Positions 1-10,760 of a stretch of 64,000 nucleotides of DNA are shown one piece after another. The stretch lies in contig OZ231127.1 of the NCBI GenBank assembly GCA_965153355.1, positions 15,686,001 to 15,750,000 on the forward strand, in the 5' to 3' direction. Source of the DNA: Flaccisagitta enflata (lineage: Eukaryota; Chaetognatha; Sagittoidea; Aphragmophora). Made by a program: the position numbers and the translations under genes. The notes beneath the pieces were generated by a model. It saw only the letters and a program-made list of their open reading frames with translations. It searched no databases and was not told the DNA's origin. Numbering within the stretch: the first letter of the stretch is position 1; every line of letters begins with the position of its first letter.

Positions 1-86
1 GTGAGCGGTGCGAGCAAACGAACATAGCGAGCGACCGAGTGGCCCGTTATAAACGCGATTGTCTCTGACTAGAAACGTCCCCGAAG
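1..86 (-). mobile_element. Truncated end of a GGGCG-type inverted-repeat element
   Basis: On the minus strand this matches the left end of the elements at 11472, 17679 and 46889: a GACGTTTCTAGTC-like terminus, then CGCG(A)TTTATAACGGGCCACTCGG and a TCGCTCGCT-rich stretch. The rest lies outside the window. No coding capacity is visible. Family assignment rests on comparison with the three internal copies. Confidence 0.75.
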
Positions 87-204
87 TGGAGGAGGAGAAG
101 TAGGAGGCAATGCTCCACTTTCCGTTGAGGATTACAAGTGGATAAAAACTTTCCTCCATCTCGAGGCGGAGCTCAATCTCACCCTTTTCATTGAGGCGCC
201 ATCT

Positions 205-745
205 GCTTGTCCCATTTTGACGGGTTTTGTTCCATTTTGTTCTGTTTTTGATCTGTCTCTTCTCATATCGTTCTCTACCTGTTGCATTTTGACGGGTTTT
301 GTTCTGTTTTGATCTGTCTATTTGCCTCTTGTTCTCCGCTTGTTGCATTTTGACAGGCTTTGTTCTGTCTTGTTCTGTTTTGATCTGTCTCTTTGCTTCT
401 CGTACTCTGCTTGTTCCGTTTTGACAGGCTTTGTTCTGTTTTGTCTCTTGTCTTATGATTCTCTGCTTGTCCCATTTTGATGGGCTTTGTTATGTTTTGT
501 TCTGTTTTGATCTGTCTCTCGTCCTATTGTTCTCTGCTTGTTCCATTTTGATGGACTTTGTTCTATTTTGTTCTAGGTTGTTCTCTTTTGATCTGTTTCT
601 TTTCCACTTGTTCTCTGCCTGTTCTGTCATGTTCTGTCTGTTTTCTTTTCATTATTTGCCTGTTCCATTTTTACGCGTTGTGTTCTGTTGTGTTTCTTTT
701 TAAGATGTTTCTTGCATGGCTCATTCTCCCGCATTTTGTTCTTTT
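205..745. repeat. Degenerate TTGTTCTGTTTTG minisatellite
   Basis: Roughly seven units of about 60-75 bp, each with a version of TTGTTCCATTTTGAYGGGYT followed by TTGTTCTGTTTTGATCTGTC and a TCTCTGC-type spacer. Units are diverged in sequence and length. The short frames across it are low-complexity Phe/Cys/Leu translations and are not genes. Confidence 0.85.
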
Positions 746-858
746 TGTTTTGCCACACAGTTCAGTTCATCAGAAATAGAGCTGTGAATTCGATTGACCG
801 CTTCCATTTTAGTGGGTGGGATCGGATAGCTACAAATTTTTGAACTACAAAATGGATG

Positions 859-879
859 CGGAAGCGGAAGCGGAAGCGG
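859..879. repeat. Short (GGAAGC)n hexamer repeat
   Basis: About three and a half copies of GGAAGC. It is bracketed by two copies of CGACCGCTTCCA-like sequence (about 793-808 and 886-901), so the surrounding 100 bp is a small local duplication. Confidence 0.7.
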
Positions 880-1187
880 CATGAAAATCGACCGCTTCCA
901 CATCCCTAATCAGGAAGGAACCAAGTAAAGGAAAAAAAACAAAAAAAAACAACAACAACAACATCATAACAACAGTCTTTACCAGGCTGCGAACATCCGA
1001 TTGAATATAACTTCCAAGACAGGCAAGACAAGTATTGACATTCTGACAAAAACAGTGAAACAAAGCAGAAAGAGTGAGTGTCAAAAGCAGGAGAGAATGA
1101 ATGAGAAAGGAAGGTGAAAGGAGATCGCGAGACCGAGACAGACAATGTCAATGTCAGGCATGCGCAAAAGAAACAGAATCGGGCAGA

Positions 1188-1188
<1 letters not shown>

Positions 1189-1218
<30 letters not shown>

Positions 1219-1268
1219 AAGAAGAAGAAGAAGAAGAAGAAGAAGAAGAAGAAGAAGAAGAAGAAGAA
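1189..1268. repeat. (AAG)n microsatellite
   Basis: Uninterrupted AAG for about 27 repeats; poly-Lys or poly-Leu frames over it are artefacts of the repeat. The flanks are purine-rich on the plus strand. Confidence 0.97.
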
Positions 1269-1562
1269 ATGTGATTACCAAGACAGATACCAAACAATGA
1301 AGTTAGTTGTAACTTCGCGTGCCAAAAGAAAAGAAAAACTACAAGATCGGAAGGAGACAGAAAACAAACTTAGTTTTCCGCGAAGAAAAACATGAAGAAA
1401 AGTTGAAAAAAAGGGGGAAAGAGAGAAAAGAAATGGAGAGTGAATGAGGAAAGAGAAGCGCATAAACAAATATACACAAACTGCTAATGGAAACTCTGCA
1501 CGTTATACCATGGAAGACGAAATTTTTTTATAAAATTCACAATCACAAATATCACACATATA

Positions 1563-2089
1563 CAGTCAGTGGACAAAACAAAATAGGTAGAGAGCTCACT
1601 CTGTTGGCTTTGATCAAACCTAGTGTTATTAAAAAGCAGGCTGTAAACAACAACTGGTTGTGAAAATTACAGCCGGCTGTCATCTTACAAAATCAGCAAA
1701 AATCCAACCTCAATAGAATTGAATGTGACTAGCATATTTATAATCCTGATGAAATTCTGAGAAGTTTGACATGTCACACTTAACACTTTTTATAAGAAAT
1801 AATCTTTAAACATTGTATTATAACTTTATTAAACATAGATGAATTTTTTTTACTTTTATATAAAAGTATATGTTGTGACATATCAAACTTATCAGAATTT
1901 CACCAGGGTTATGAATTTGCAGGTCTCGTTCTATTTGATGAAAGTTGGATTTTCGCCAACTTTGTAGCATGACAGCCGGCTGTTATTTTTACAACCAGTT
2001 GTTGTTTACAGCCTGCTGTTTAATAACAGTAAGCTGGATCAAAAACAACAGAGTGAGCTCTCTACCCATTTTGTTTTGTCCACTGACTG
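1563..2089. mobile_element. TA-flanked foldback element, CAGTCAGTGGAC ends
   Basis: The termini are CAGTCAGTGGACAAAAC and its reverse complement, each next to a TA (1561-1562 and 2090-2091). The arms are long: an internal GCCGGCTGT and a GTTGTTTACAGCCTGCTGTT segment recur inverted near 1630-1685 and 1975-2035. A TA duplication and CAGT start fit non-autonomous Tc1/mariner-type elements. No transposase frame is present. Same family as 11688-12215 and 36121-36335. Confidence 0.85.
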
Positions 2090-2561
2090 TATAAGATCTT
2101 GAGATCCAACGCTGTACAACTTCAGTCACTATCGCAAGCACCAAAATGTTTTCCCTTGATACAGATTCCAAGATTCATGAAATCTAAGGCTTCGCAATGA
2201 AATCATGGTCGTTGAGGTAGCATAACTCTTTCGAATTGCGTTGTTTGGACCGGCCCCTCATAAAATTGTCACTTTACAGTCTTACCGTCGCCGGCCGATC
2301 TATAACGATGTGATGACAGAGATGGATGAATCTTCTTTATTCATCTTGACTAAAAATATGCGGACAGCTGATATGGATTTTGGAAAAGTATCGCTCTCAA
2401 ACCAATAAATGCTACCAATGAATATACTCCAATATCCAGCTTTGCAGATTGGTCTCGTCTTAAAGGATTGTTCAAATGCAAGTAATCATGCAGCCCATCT
2501 GAGGTCATTAGTTTTACTCTCTTCCAAAGTTATAGCTTCTTTCCAGGTGTCCGTATATCAA

Positions 2562-3134
2562 TGTCCATTGTCCATCATCCATTATCCATTATCCATTGTC
2601 CATTGTCCATTGTCCATTGTCCATTGTCCATTGTCCATTGTCCATTGTCCATTATCCATTGTTCATTATTCATTGTCCGTAATCCTTTGTCCATTATCCA
2701 TTGTCCATTGTCCATTATCTATTGTTCATTATCCATTTTTCATTGTCCATTATCCATTGTCCATTGTCCATCGTCCATTATCCATTATCCATTGTCCATT
2801 ATTCATTGTCAATAATCCTTTGTCCATTACCCATTATCCATAATCTATTGTCCATTGTTCATTGTCCATTATCCATCATCCATTGTCCATTATCCATTAT
2901 CCATTGTCCATTATCCATCATCCATTGTCCATTATCCATTGTCCATAATCCTTTCTCCATTATCCATTATCCATTATCCATTATCCATCATCCGTTGTCC
3001 ATTATCCATTATCCATTATCCATTATCCATTGTCCATTATCCATTATCCATTGTCCATTATCCATCATCCATTGTCCATTATCCATCATCCATTGTCCAT
3101 TATCCATTGTCCATTGTCCATTATCCATTGTCCA
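2562..3134. repeat. CCATTRT heptamer minisatellite
   Basis: About 80 tandem copies of a 7-bp unit, CCATTGT or CCATTAT, with occasional CCATCAT, CCTTTGT or CCATAAT variants. The unit length keeps no single amino-acid period, and the Pro/Leu/Ser/Ile/His-rich frames on the plus strand are repeat translations. The upstream flank (2370-2560) holds a decayed copy of the GATTGGTCTC block seen in foldback elements. Confidence 0.95.
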
Positions 3135-3231
3135 AGATGGTATGGACATGAAATAAAGGACAACGATGCCACTCACTATATTACTATCAGATTTGATTTT
3201 GCCGTTTCAGCAAAGTTGTGAAATTTGGAAT

Positions 3232-3318
3232 ATCGTGTGGTGTCAGTTTTTAGCAAATGTAGCAAACCGTGTGGTGTCAGTTTTTTGCAAATTTCGCATA
3301 CCGTGTGGTGTCGGTTGG
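3232..3318. repeat. Short 36-38 bp direct repeat
   Basis: CGTGTGGTGTCAGTTTTT followed by GCAAAT occurs twice with a third partial CGTGTGGTGTCGG. Otherwise 3135-3530 holds no recognisable gene or repeat. Confidence 0.75.
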
Positions 3319-3530
3319 AAGCACGCTTGCGGTTCTTTGTTTGCCGCCGAAACACGAAAAAACAGTCATTATGGGAAGAAGAAGCATGAATCCCAAATGA
3401 TTACTTTCTTCTCTTTTCTTTCTTTTGCGCCTCAGTCATCACTGTCTTCATTGTCGGCAAGGAAAATTATGTAAACACGAAATCAATCACTCACTGACAA
3501 GAAAGATGAATGGGATTTTGGTCGGCTATA

Positions 3531-3540
3531 CTACGCGAAT

Positions 3541-3573
<33 letters not shown>

Positions 3574-3959
3574 GCACCTTTTTATAGCTGAGTGGAAGAG
3601 ACAGAAAAAATAAATTGAACATTTAATTGTTCATCTGATTTTAAAGATTTTTGAATTTTCTTTCATTCTAGACCAACCCCAGGTCTGTATCTGAAATCGT
3701 TTAGGAGATAGAGCTTACCAAAGTAAACCTCTCTTTTGCAAAAATGCTTATTTTTCAATAGGATTGCAAAACTGAAAATATCAATGTTTTCATTCTTTTT
3801 TATGCCATATCTGAACGAATTAAGCTAGAAATACCAGACTGGAGCCAAATGAAAGATCTTTTTGAGATCTTCAAAATGGTCTATGATTTTGTTTAATTAT
3901 TTTAAAATTTAGTTTGATAGATTGTTATTTAAAAGTGCGGCTTTTTTCTATTCGCGTAG
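3531..3959. mobile_element. TA-flanked foldback element, CTACGCGAAT ends
   Basis: Termini CTACGCGAATNAAAAAA..CCGCAC and the inverse (AAAGTGCGGC..ATTCGCGTAG), each next to TA (3529-3530 and 3960-3961). A 30-base A run (3542-3571) follows the left terminus. Inside are an inverted pair of the shared block (about 3640-3705 minus, 3815-3875 plus). Related copies at 30947-31725 and 46000-46157. Non-coding. Confidence 0.82.
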
Positions 3960-3974
3960 TAACTATAATTTATA

Positions 3975-4375
3975 CAGTCTATGGACAAAACGAGGAAAGT
4001 AGATTTTGCTGATCACCGGTATAATGCTAAGGACTGAAAGAATTAACGGAAGAACAATTACTACCTGTAGTAATCGTTCAAAATGTAGGCTTAGAAAATG
4101 ACTGGGGACTGGAAGAAACTATTGCAAGAACGATTACTACAGGTAGTAATAGTTCTTCCGTTAATTTCTTTCAATCTTAAGTAATTTTTTTCAAGGTAAT
4201 TACAAACCTATATTTTGAACGATTACTACAGGTAGTAATCGTTCTTCAGTTAATTCTTTCAGTCTTTAGTAAATTTCTATGAGGTAATTACAAACCTACA
4301 TTTTAAAATCAACTACGCCTAAGCATTATAACGGTGATCAGCAAAATCTACTCCCCTCGTTTTGTCCATAGACTG
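3975..4375. mobile_element. TA-flanked palindromic element, CAGTCTATGGAC ends
   Basis: CAGTCTATGGACAAAACGAG and its inverse at the right end, with TA on both sides (3973-3974 and 4376-4377). Next in each arm is AGATTTTGCTGATCACCG. The interior carries several direct and inverted copies of ACGATTACTACAGGTAGTAAT. The ends resemble the CAGTCAGTGGAC family. No open frame of note. Confidence 0.85.
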
Positions 4376-4691
4376 TATAAGCTATAAGCCGTCAGTTTCT
4401 TTGAAGTTGCCGCTGGTCAAATTTCATCACCTGCAATAAACAAATGTACAGTAGAACAGTTCGGGAAAATTTGCTTGTTTTTGCTCTTCACTTTAAGTTG
4501 GACCCTAGAAATCGAAAATCTCCAATATGTAACTTTGTGAGGAGAAAAACAATCTAAGTGTAAGAGTAAAATATCTACTCTTATTATGAATATTGTCTTA
4601 CGAGATATATTAGGAGAGAGGAACTAGTCAGAGGTCAGTGATGCAGAAGCTTAGTCAATAGTCATTAAGCGTAAAGGGGCAATAACTGCCA
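4376..4691. other. No gene or repeat recognised
   Basis: AT-rich unique-looking sequence between a foldback element and a decayed hairpin element. I see no splice-bracketed open segment, RNA gene or tandem repeat in it. Confidence 0.5.
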
Positions 4692-4833
4692 AGAATACCG
4701 TAAAAACGGCCTAACGCGATGGGCAATGTTTCAATAATATTTTCGACGGATCGACAGACGAGCGGGCCGACCGGTGGGCCGATTGACGGACCGACACAGC
4801 TAGTTGTTGAGTCGCGTGTCCGCGATTAATTAT
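4692..4833 (-). mobile_element. Decayed hairpin-(GTCY)n element
   Basis: Minus-strand relic of the dispersed hairpin element. The hairpin end is at 4811-4828 (stem GTCGCG / CGCGAT, loop TGTC; one pair lost), followed leftwards by an eroded GACC/GACG tract (4742-4796). The CGTGTATCCGGCCTTG end is barely recognisable. Confidence 0.6.
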
Positions 4834-4973
4834 CACAGGAGACGCTGTCTTATTGAGTGAAAAAACGACGATGCGATGTGTATGACATGTTGACAACGTT
4901 GAATATGTAAAAGACGTGCAGTTACAAGCCCAATCAGACATCAAAATGCGTCATCCGCCACGATCCGCTTGTT

Positions 4974-5099
4974 CTTAGTCGCGAATCTACATCTTACCGT
5001 GACAGTCAGTAGGTAATATTTCTGAATTCCTTGCGGTTTTTGCATCAATGCTCCTGCCCAACCGTCCGCGACTGGATTGCCGTGTATCCGGCCTTGTTT
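4974..5099 (+). mobile_element. Hairpin-(GTCY)n element, hairpin lost
   Basis: Starts TTAGTCGCG but the second stem half is missing, and the tract is reduced to GACAGTCAGTAGG. The distal part is intact: CTCCTGCCCAACCGTCCGCG and CCGTGTATCCGGCCTTG ending at 5099. It meets the next copy head-to-head, sharing the CCTTGTTTGACAAGG junction. Confidence 0.8.
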
Positions 5100-5334
5100 G
5101 ACAAGGCATGGGAGAGATCGACGTACCGACAGACAAACGCGATCATAGAGACAAGATGATACCGCATTGCCAAAATATCGTCGCGGACGGATGGGCAAGG
5201 GCAACCGCGCTTTTACACTCGAGAGTGACTGATGGACCAACAGACGGACCAACAGACCAACGAACGGACAAACCAACAGACAGACCGATGGACGGACAAG
5301 GCCTCTTATAGATTCAATAGTCCGCGACTTAAAA
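5100..5334 (-). mobile_element. Hairpin-(GTCY)n element, inverted partner
   Basis: Minus orientation. From left to right: CAAGGC, a diverged centre, CGCGGACGGATGGGCAAGGG, a GACGGACC/GACCAAC tract (5228-5298), then CCTCTTATAGATT and CGCGACTTAAAA. The loop side of the hairpin has drifted. With the copy at 4974-5099 it makes an inverted pair joined at CAAGG ends. Confidence 0.72.
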
Positions 5335-5397
5335 CAAGGTCAAGTCGTATGATAGTCAACACGTTCGCCTTGCAAAATGATGATTTCAAATGTCTTG

Positions 5398-5637
5398 ATG
5401 AATGATTGAATGAATGAATGAATGAATGAATGAATGAATGAATGAATGAATGAATGAATGAATGAATGATTGAATGAATGCATGTTTTAAAAATGAATCG
5501 AGAAATGAATGAATGAGGGAAAGGATTAAATGAATGAATGAATGAATGAATGAATGAATGAATGAATGAATGAATGAATGACTGAATGAATGAATGAATG
5601 AATGAATGAATGAAAGAATGAATGAATGAATGAATGA
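5398..5637. repeat. (GAAT)n microsatellite
   Basis: About 50 GAAT repeats interrupted near 5468-5530 by a diverged stretch containing ATGCATGTTTTAAAAATG. The minus-strand Ser-Phe-Ile-His frame over it is a repeat translation. Confidence 0.95.
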
Positions 5638-6136
5638 ACTGAAAAGTGTTCGAATGAATGAATGAAGGAATGCGAACAGTCGCAAGGCGTTGATGCAAAG
5701 ACTCTTTAAGAGGGTTGTAGAATGGTAGTGTTATCAACCAGTTTTTATCTTTTGAAGAAAACGTGATACAGCAGTGGATCAAACAATGGTCAGAAGGACT
5801 TGTGAACAGACGGGCATGACCTCTAAAGACCCGCACAGACGCATCTACAAACGATTTCAATCTATCAATGAATCTTCAAGTCCCTTTTTCTTAACCTTGT
5901 ACCGAAACGCTAATTTGCATATCGTCGTATTTTGATAACTTTGTATCAAACAGACTAGTTATTAAGTCAAACAGTCAAGCGCTTACATCCTCTCGTGAGA
6001 CGCTTCATACATTATCATTGCCTAAAAAAAGGGGCAATCGTAGCTTTAAAGGAGGATAAAACACGGGGGAGGGGGGATGGCAAATAAGTTGACGGCCCTG
6101 ATGCCGAAAAGTTCAGAAACTTGTATCGAAATAAAA
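5638..6136. other. No gene recognised
   Basis: Mixed-composition sequence. I see no repeats, RNA genes or splice-bracketed open segments. A short G-rich run occurs near 6064-6077. Confidence 0.5.
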
Positions 6137-6272
6137 CAAGACCGTATACACGGCAGCATTAGTCGCAGACGGGTGGGCAGGAGCAGAAAGCCTCGAAAAA
6201 GTACTTTGTTACGGACCGACCGACCGACGGACCGAAAAGTGGCTTGTAGAGTCGCGTGTCCGCGATTAAAAA
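6137..6272 (-). mobile_element. Hairpin-(GTCY)n element
   Basis: Left end CAAGACCGTATACACGG, then GTCGCAGACGGGTGGGCAGG, a GACC/GACG tract (6213-6234), and the hairpin at 6251-6266 (GTCGCG, loop TGTC, CGCGAT), followed by TAAAAA. The last stem pair is lost, so this is a slightly aged full-length copy. Confidence 0.88.
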
Positions 6273-6596
6273 TACTGGTAATGAGAGTGTCTTAAGGAGG
6301 TTGTAACTTGTGACATTTTCCTGCAGCATTTGACGGGCGGCCGAAGGGCCGCCTCTTGTTTCCGTATTGCGTGGGTTGGTCCTCACACCGCTCTGTCACG
6401 TTTTATTCAGCGGATTAAGTAGTACGGCGACGGACGAAGTCAACCCAAAATCTTCCACACGAGCGAATTGGGCAAATCATGATTGACTCGCATCTTTCAA
6501 CTTTCGTTGATAAAGCTTGTGTCGTTGAAATACAGTTTCCGGTTGGGTTTACTTATACTACGTGGAAGTTTCCTTTTATTCATTGTATCCATAGTT

Positions 6597-6598
<2 letters not shown>

Positions 6599-6688
<90 letters not shown>
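6599..6688. repeat. (CT)n microsatellite
   Basis: About 45 CT repeats passing into a short CA stretch. Flanking sequence 6273-6598 shows only a GCGGCCGAAGGGCCGC imperfect palindrome near 6328-6354 and no gene. Confidence 0.97.
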
Positions 6689-6695
<7 letters not shown>

Positions 6696-6849
6696 TTCTC
6701 ATGTAATTCTTTTTCATCTACTCACACTCAGTCTAGTCCGCTCACACACACGGGCGCGGTGGCGGGGTAGATCGGTAGTCCGCCATTATTTGGGCTTCCT
6801 CCGCCCTCTCGCTCATTTGTTATGCATAGTTCCGGTGTTGATGGGACTC

Positions 6850-8160
6850 GGAGAGCCAATAGCTGAGATGGGACGTGAGTTTAACGCACGGTACACCAGT
6901 GTGTATGAAGGTTGAAGCATTAAGCTGAGACAGGACGTGGGTTTAACGCACGGCACACCAACATGGATGACGTTTGAAGCAATAAGCTGAGCTGAGATGG
7001 GACGGGGGTTTAACGTATGGTCCACCAACGTGGATGAAGGTTGAAGTAATGAGCTGAGATGGGACGGGGGTTTAACACATGGTACGCCAACGTGGATGAA
7101 GGTTGAAGTAATGAGCTGAGATGGGATGTGGGTTTAACACATGATACTTCAAAGTGGATGAAGGTTGAAGCATAAAGCTGAGCTGGGATGTGGGTTTAAG
7201 GCATGGTACACCAACGTGGCTGATGGTTGAAGCAATAAGCTGAGCTGAGATGGGACGTGGGTTTAACACACGGTACGCCAACGTGGATGAAGGTTGAAGT
7301 AATGATTTGAGATGGGACGTGGGTTTAACGCACGGTACGCCACCGTGGATGAAGATTGAAGTAATGAGCTGAGATGGGATGTGGGTTTAAGGCATGGTAC
7401 ACCAACGTGGATGATGGTTGAAGCAATAAGCTGAGCTGAGATGGGACGTGGGTTTAACACATGGTACGCCAACGTGGATGAAGGTTGAAGTGATGAGCTG
7501 AGATGAGACAGGGGTTTAACGCACGGTACGCCAACGTGGATGAACGTTGAAGTAATGAACTGAGATGGGATGTGGGTTTAACACATGATACTTCAAAGTG
7601 GATGAAGGTTGAAGCATAAAGCTGAGCTGGGATGTGGGTTTAACACATGGTACGCCAACGTGGATGAAGGTTGAAGTAATGAGCTGAGATGGGACATGGG
7701 TTTAACGCATGGTATGCAAACGTGGATGATGGTTGAAGTAATGAGCTTAGCTGGGATGTGGGTTTAAGGCATGGTACACCAAAGTGGATGATGGTTGAAG
7801 CAATAAGCTGAGCTGAGATGGGACGTGGGTTTAACTCACGGTACGCCAATGTGGATGAAGGTTGAAGTAATGAGCTGAGATGGGACGGGGGTTTAACACA
7901 CGGTACGCCAACATGTATGATGGTTTAGGCAATACGTCAAGATGGGACTTGGGTTTAACGTACGGTATGCCAATGTGGATGAAGGTTGAAGCAAAAAGCT
8001 GAGAAGGGACGTAGGTTTAACGCACAGTATGTCAATGTGGATGATGGTTGAAGCAATGAGCTGTGATGAAGCGTGGGAATAACGCACAGTACACCAACGT
8101 GGATGACTTTTGAAGCATAAAGCTGAGCTGGGAGGTGGGTTTTACGCATCTTACGCCAAC
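6850..8160. repeat. 62-67 bp satellite array
   Basis: About 20 tandem units with the consensus words GGATGAAGGTTGAAG, GAGCTGAGATGGGACG, GGGTTTAACRCAYGGTACRC and CCAACGT. Most units are 62 bp; others are 67 bp owing to an extra CTGAG in GAGCTGAGCTGAGATGG. The 69-residue minus-strand frames across it are in-phase artefacts of the unit. Its right edge is an inserted palindrome. Confidence 0.93.
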
Positions 8161-8164
8161 ATTA

Positions 8165-8386
8165 GGCAATTTTCATGTCCCGTTTGCATAATAAGATGCC
8201 TATCTTCTAGCAAAATAAATTCGGACTTGATCTAGTGAGATTGTCATCAATGCTGTAGTTGTGAGAAATTTCTACCATAGTCATTCCATACAACTACAGC
8301 ATTGACGACGTTCTGACTAGATCAATCCAAATTGATTTTGCAAGTAGATATGCCTCTAACAGTGCGAACGGAACATGACAATTTTT
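8165..8386. mobile_element. ~220 bp palindrome inserted in the satellite
   Basis: Left arm CAATTTTCATGTCCCGTT..GATGCCTATCTTCTAGCAAAAT..ACAACTACAGCATTGA read inverted matches the right arm to about 8385. The satellite resumes after it (8410), so it is an insertion. Arms are imperfect and long, with a short loop around 8270-8285. No coding frame. Confidence 0.8.
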
Positions 8387-8404
8387 CTTTTGTGTGCCCA
8401 AGTT

Positions 8405-8625
8405 GAATCCAGCCTAGCCAACATGGATGAAGGCTAAAGCTGAGATGGGACGTGGGTTTAATGCACGCTACGCCAACTTGGATGATGGTTGAAGCATTGA
8501 GCTGAGATGGGACATGGGTTTAACGAAGGATGCACCAACTCAGATGATGGTCGATGCGTGAACAGAGATGGAACATTGGTTAAACGCAAGAGAAGCCAGC
8601 TCGGATGAAAGTGGATGTATCGCTA
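8405..8625. repeat. Degenerate continuation of the 62-bp satellite
   Basis: Three to four drifted units: ACATGGATGAAGG, GCTGAGATGGGACG, GGGTTTAAYGNA, then increasingly different versions (GTCGATGCGTGAACAGAG). It is the far edge of the array at 6850-8160. Confidence 0.8.
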
Positions 8626-9112
8626 CACCCTTGAGTAACAGAATTCCACTTAAAACAAATATGATACTATAGTCCCATCATGTTATTTTCTTCAAATTTT
8701 TATGTTGGCAATGACAGAAATTTGTGTTTAATGGATAAAATTGGTTCACGTTCAACTGTTTCTAAAGCTAATGAAGTTTCAGCACAATATAACAATTAAC
8801 ATGGAAAAAAAAAAGAAAAAAAACACCCTGTAAAACATGAGTAAAATTGAAAGTTCATTTGAATGAAATGTCATCCAACTCCGCGTGTTTGTTATTCCAG
8901 TTGATTATCATGTCTGTTGGAGCAAAAATCACCAGAGAGGACATCATGAATGATAGATTGGTTTGCAAATGAGAATTAAAAGCTTCCCTTGTTGGCGGAT
9001 GATTAAACCTGTGGTTGCGCGATTTCAAAGGCGTGCACGCGAATGGAAAGGCTCTTTTCGGTTGGGTGGTGGATTTTACTGCAAAGTCATTGGTCAGTCC
9101 GGTCAATCTGCC

Positions 9113-9114
<2 letters not shown>
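8626..9114. other. No gene recognised
   Basis: Unique-looking sequence with an A-rich run near 8803-8823. Short frames lack splice signals or domain features that I can recognise. Confidence 0.5.

Positions 9115-9194
<80 letters not shown>
9115..9194. repeat. (GA)n microsatellite
   Basis: About 40 GA repeats with purine-rich decay to about 9262. It lies about 200 bp from an opposite-strand (CT)n at 9403. Confidence 0.97.
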
Positions 9195-9196
<2 letters not shown>

Positions 9197-9400
9197 CAGA
9201 GAGATGATTCTTTCTTAGAGAGGAGAGAAAGAAGAGTTTAGAGCGCATAGAGAGAGAGCGACCCTCCCCCTCCTCCCCCAAAGCGAGAAAAACAAAAGGG
9301 AACAGACACGATACTTCTATCATGGTCAATCTTATCAATTTTATCAAATTCAAGTTCAAATCGGTCTGTCCAGTCCAAGAGGTCAAGTTGAAAATAATCT

Positions 9401-9514
<114 letters not shown>

Positions 9515-10031
9515 GGGGCTGGCTGTGAGCCTTAGAGACATTAAGGAACTTGAGAAGGTTGAGTTCGTCCGTTTAGATCTTAAGCGTAACTCCATGAACC
9601 AACCCTGCCCCCCCTCCCCCTGACCCCCCCCCCACCCCCCGCGATTGACGAATGTATTTGACCTTTCTTGCACTCTGAGGTTTGACCCTCAACCTTAGGC
9701 TTTGATGGATCTTAGAAGATGTCTATTTATAAAAAGAAGAAGAGAGTCTTTAAGTCTTTTAACCTGAGTCATTAAGTCTCGAATTACCTCATCCTTCCCT
9801 TCCCCCCCCCCGGGTTTTGTGAAAAAGTGCTCCAGATTTTCTCCATGGGGTCACAAAGGAAGGTCTTTCGTCAGTTCACGACTTGAAATGGATATGGTAA
9901 GGATATGTGGCTCGTACAGACTGAAGTTACAAGAGTTCAGAATCAAAGGATTTCATGCCTTAAATCTTCACCTCAATATCTGCCATCATCAACGTTTATC
10001 CTTTTCCAAATCATGTCATTGTCTAAAGAAA

Positions 10032-10184
10032 CAAGGCCGCATACACGGAAAAACAGTAGCGGACGATTGGGCAGGGGCCGTAATAAAATAATTGCTCGGA
10101 ATTCAACAAAATTCGTAATGGACCGACATACCGACGTTCCGACCGACACGGCAAGGTGTAGAGTCGCGTGTCCGCGACTAAAAA
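10032..10184 (-). mobile_element. Hairpin-(GTCY)n element, near intact
   Basis: CAAGGCCGCATACACGG end, GCGGACGATTGGGCAGGGGC block, GACCGACATACCGACGTTCC tract, then GGTGTAG and the hairpin 10162-10179 (AGTCGCG, loop TGTC, CGCGACT) followed by AAAAA. It is the short version (~150 bp), like 47249 and 49181. Confidence 0.9.
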
Positions 10185-10280
10185 GGGTAAAAGGGAGGTC
10201 TTAGCTTGACTTGCCTCACCCACAATTCCTACCTTTGCGAAGGGAAGTAAAAACGAGTTAGCATTTAATCTCACGCCCAC

Positions 10281-10518
10281 GAATGAATGAATGAATGAAT
10301 GAATAAATGAATGAATGAATGAATGAATGAATGAATGAATGAATGAATGAATGAATGAATGAATGAATGAATGAATGAATGTATGAATGAATGAATGAAT
10401 GTATGAATGAATGAGTCAATGAATGAATGAATGAAGGAATGAATGAATGAATGAATGAATGAATGAATGAATGAATGAATGAATGAATGAATGAATGAAT
10501 GAATGAATGAATGAATGA
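10281..10518. repeat. (GAAT)n microsatellite
   Basis: About 59 GAAT repeats with rare GTAT, AAAT and GTCA variants. The minus-strand frame of Ser-Phe-Ile-His is a repeat translation. Confidence 0.97.
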
Positions 10519-10564
10519 AAGGAGACAGGAATGAAGAAAAACGTCAGAATGAACCGTTTTGCGC

Positions 10565-10681
10565 ATTTCAAACGTTTACGTCACCGACTGACCGACCAAC
10601 CGACCAACCAACCGACCAACCAACCGACCAACCAACCGACGGAAATGACCTCATATAAAAGTGCGAGGAAGCACTTAAAAA
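10565..10681 (-). mobile_element. Hairpin end of a hairpin-(GTCY)n element, variant stem
   Basis: Only the hairpin half remains: GACC/AACC tract (10580-10643), GGAAATGACCTCATATAA, then the hairpin 10659-10676 with stem AAGTGC / GCACTT and loop GAGGAA, followed by AAAA. The stem sequence differs from the usual GTCGCG type but pairing is complete. Confidence 0.78.
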
Positions 10682-10760
10682 CATGATTTCAAACACGCAT
10701 ACATAAACATGGCAAAAACATGCCCCCAACCTTCGCAGTAACAAAACAAGATTGATCGTA

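Noticed and set aside
6850-8160. Five or six similar 64-71 codon minus-strand frames that look like a small gene family
   Set aside because: They are the same satellite unit read in phase (62-67 bp units); stops and starts recur with the repeat.
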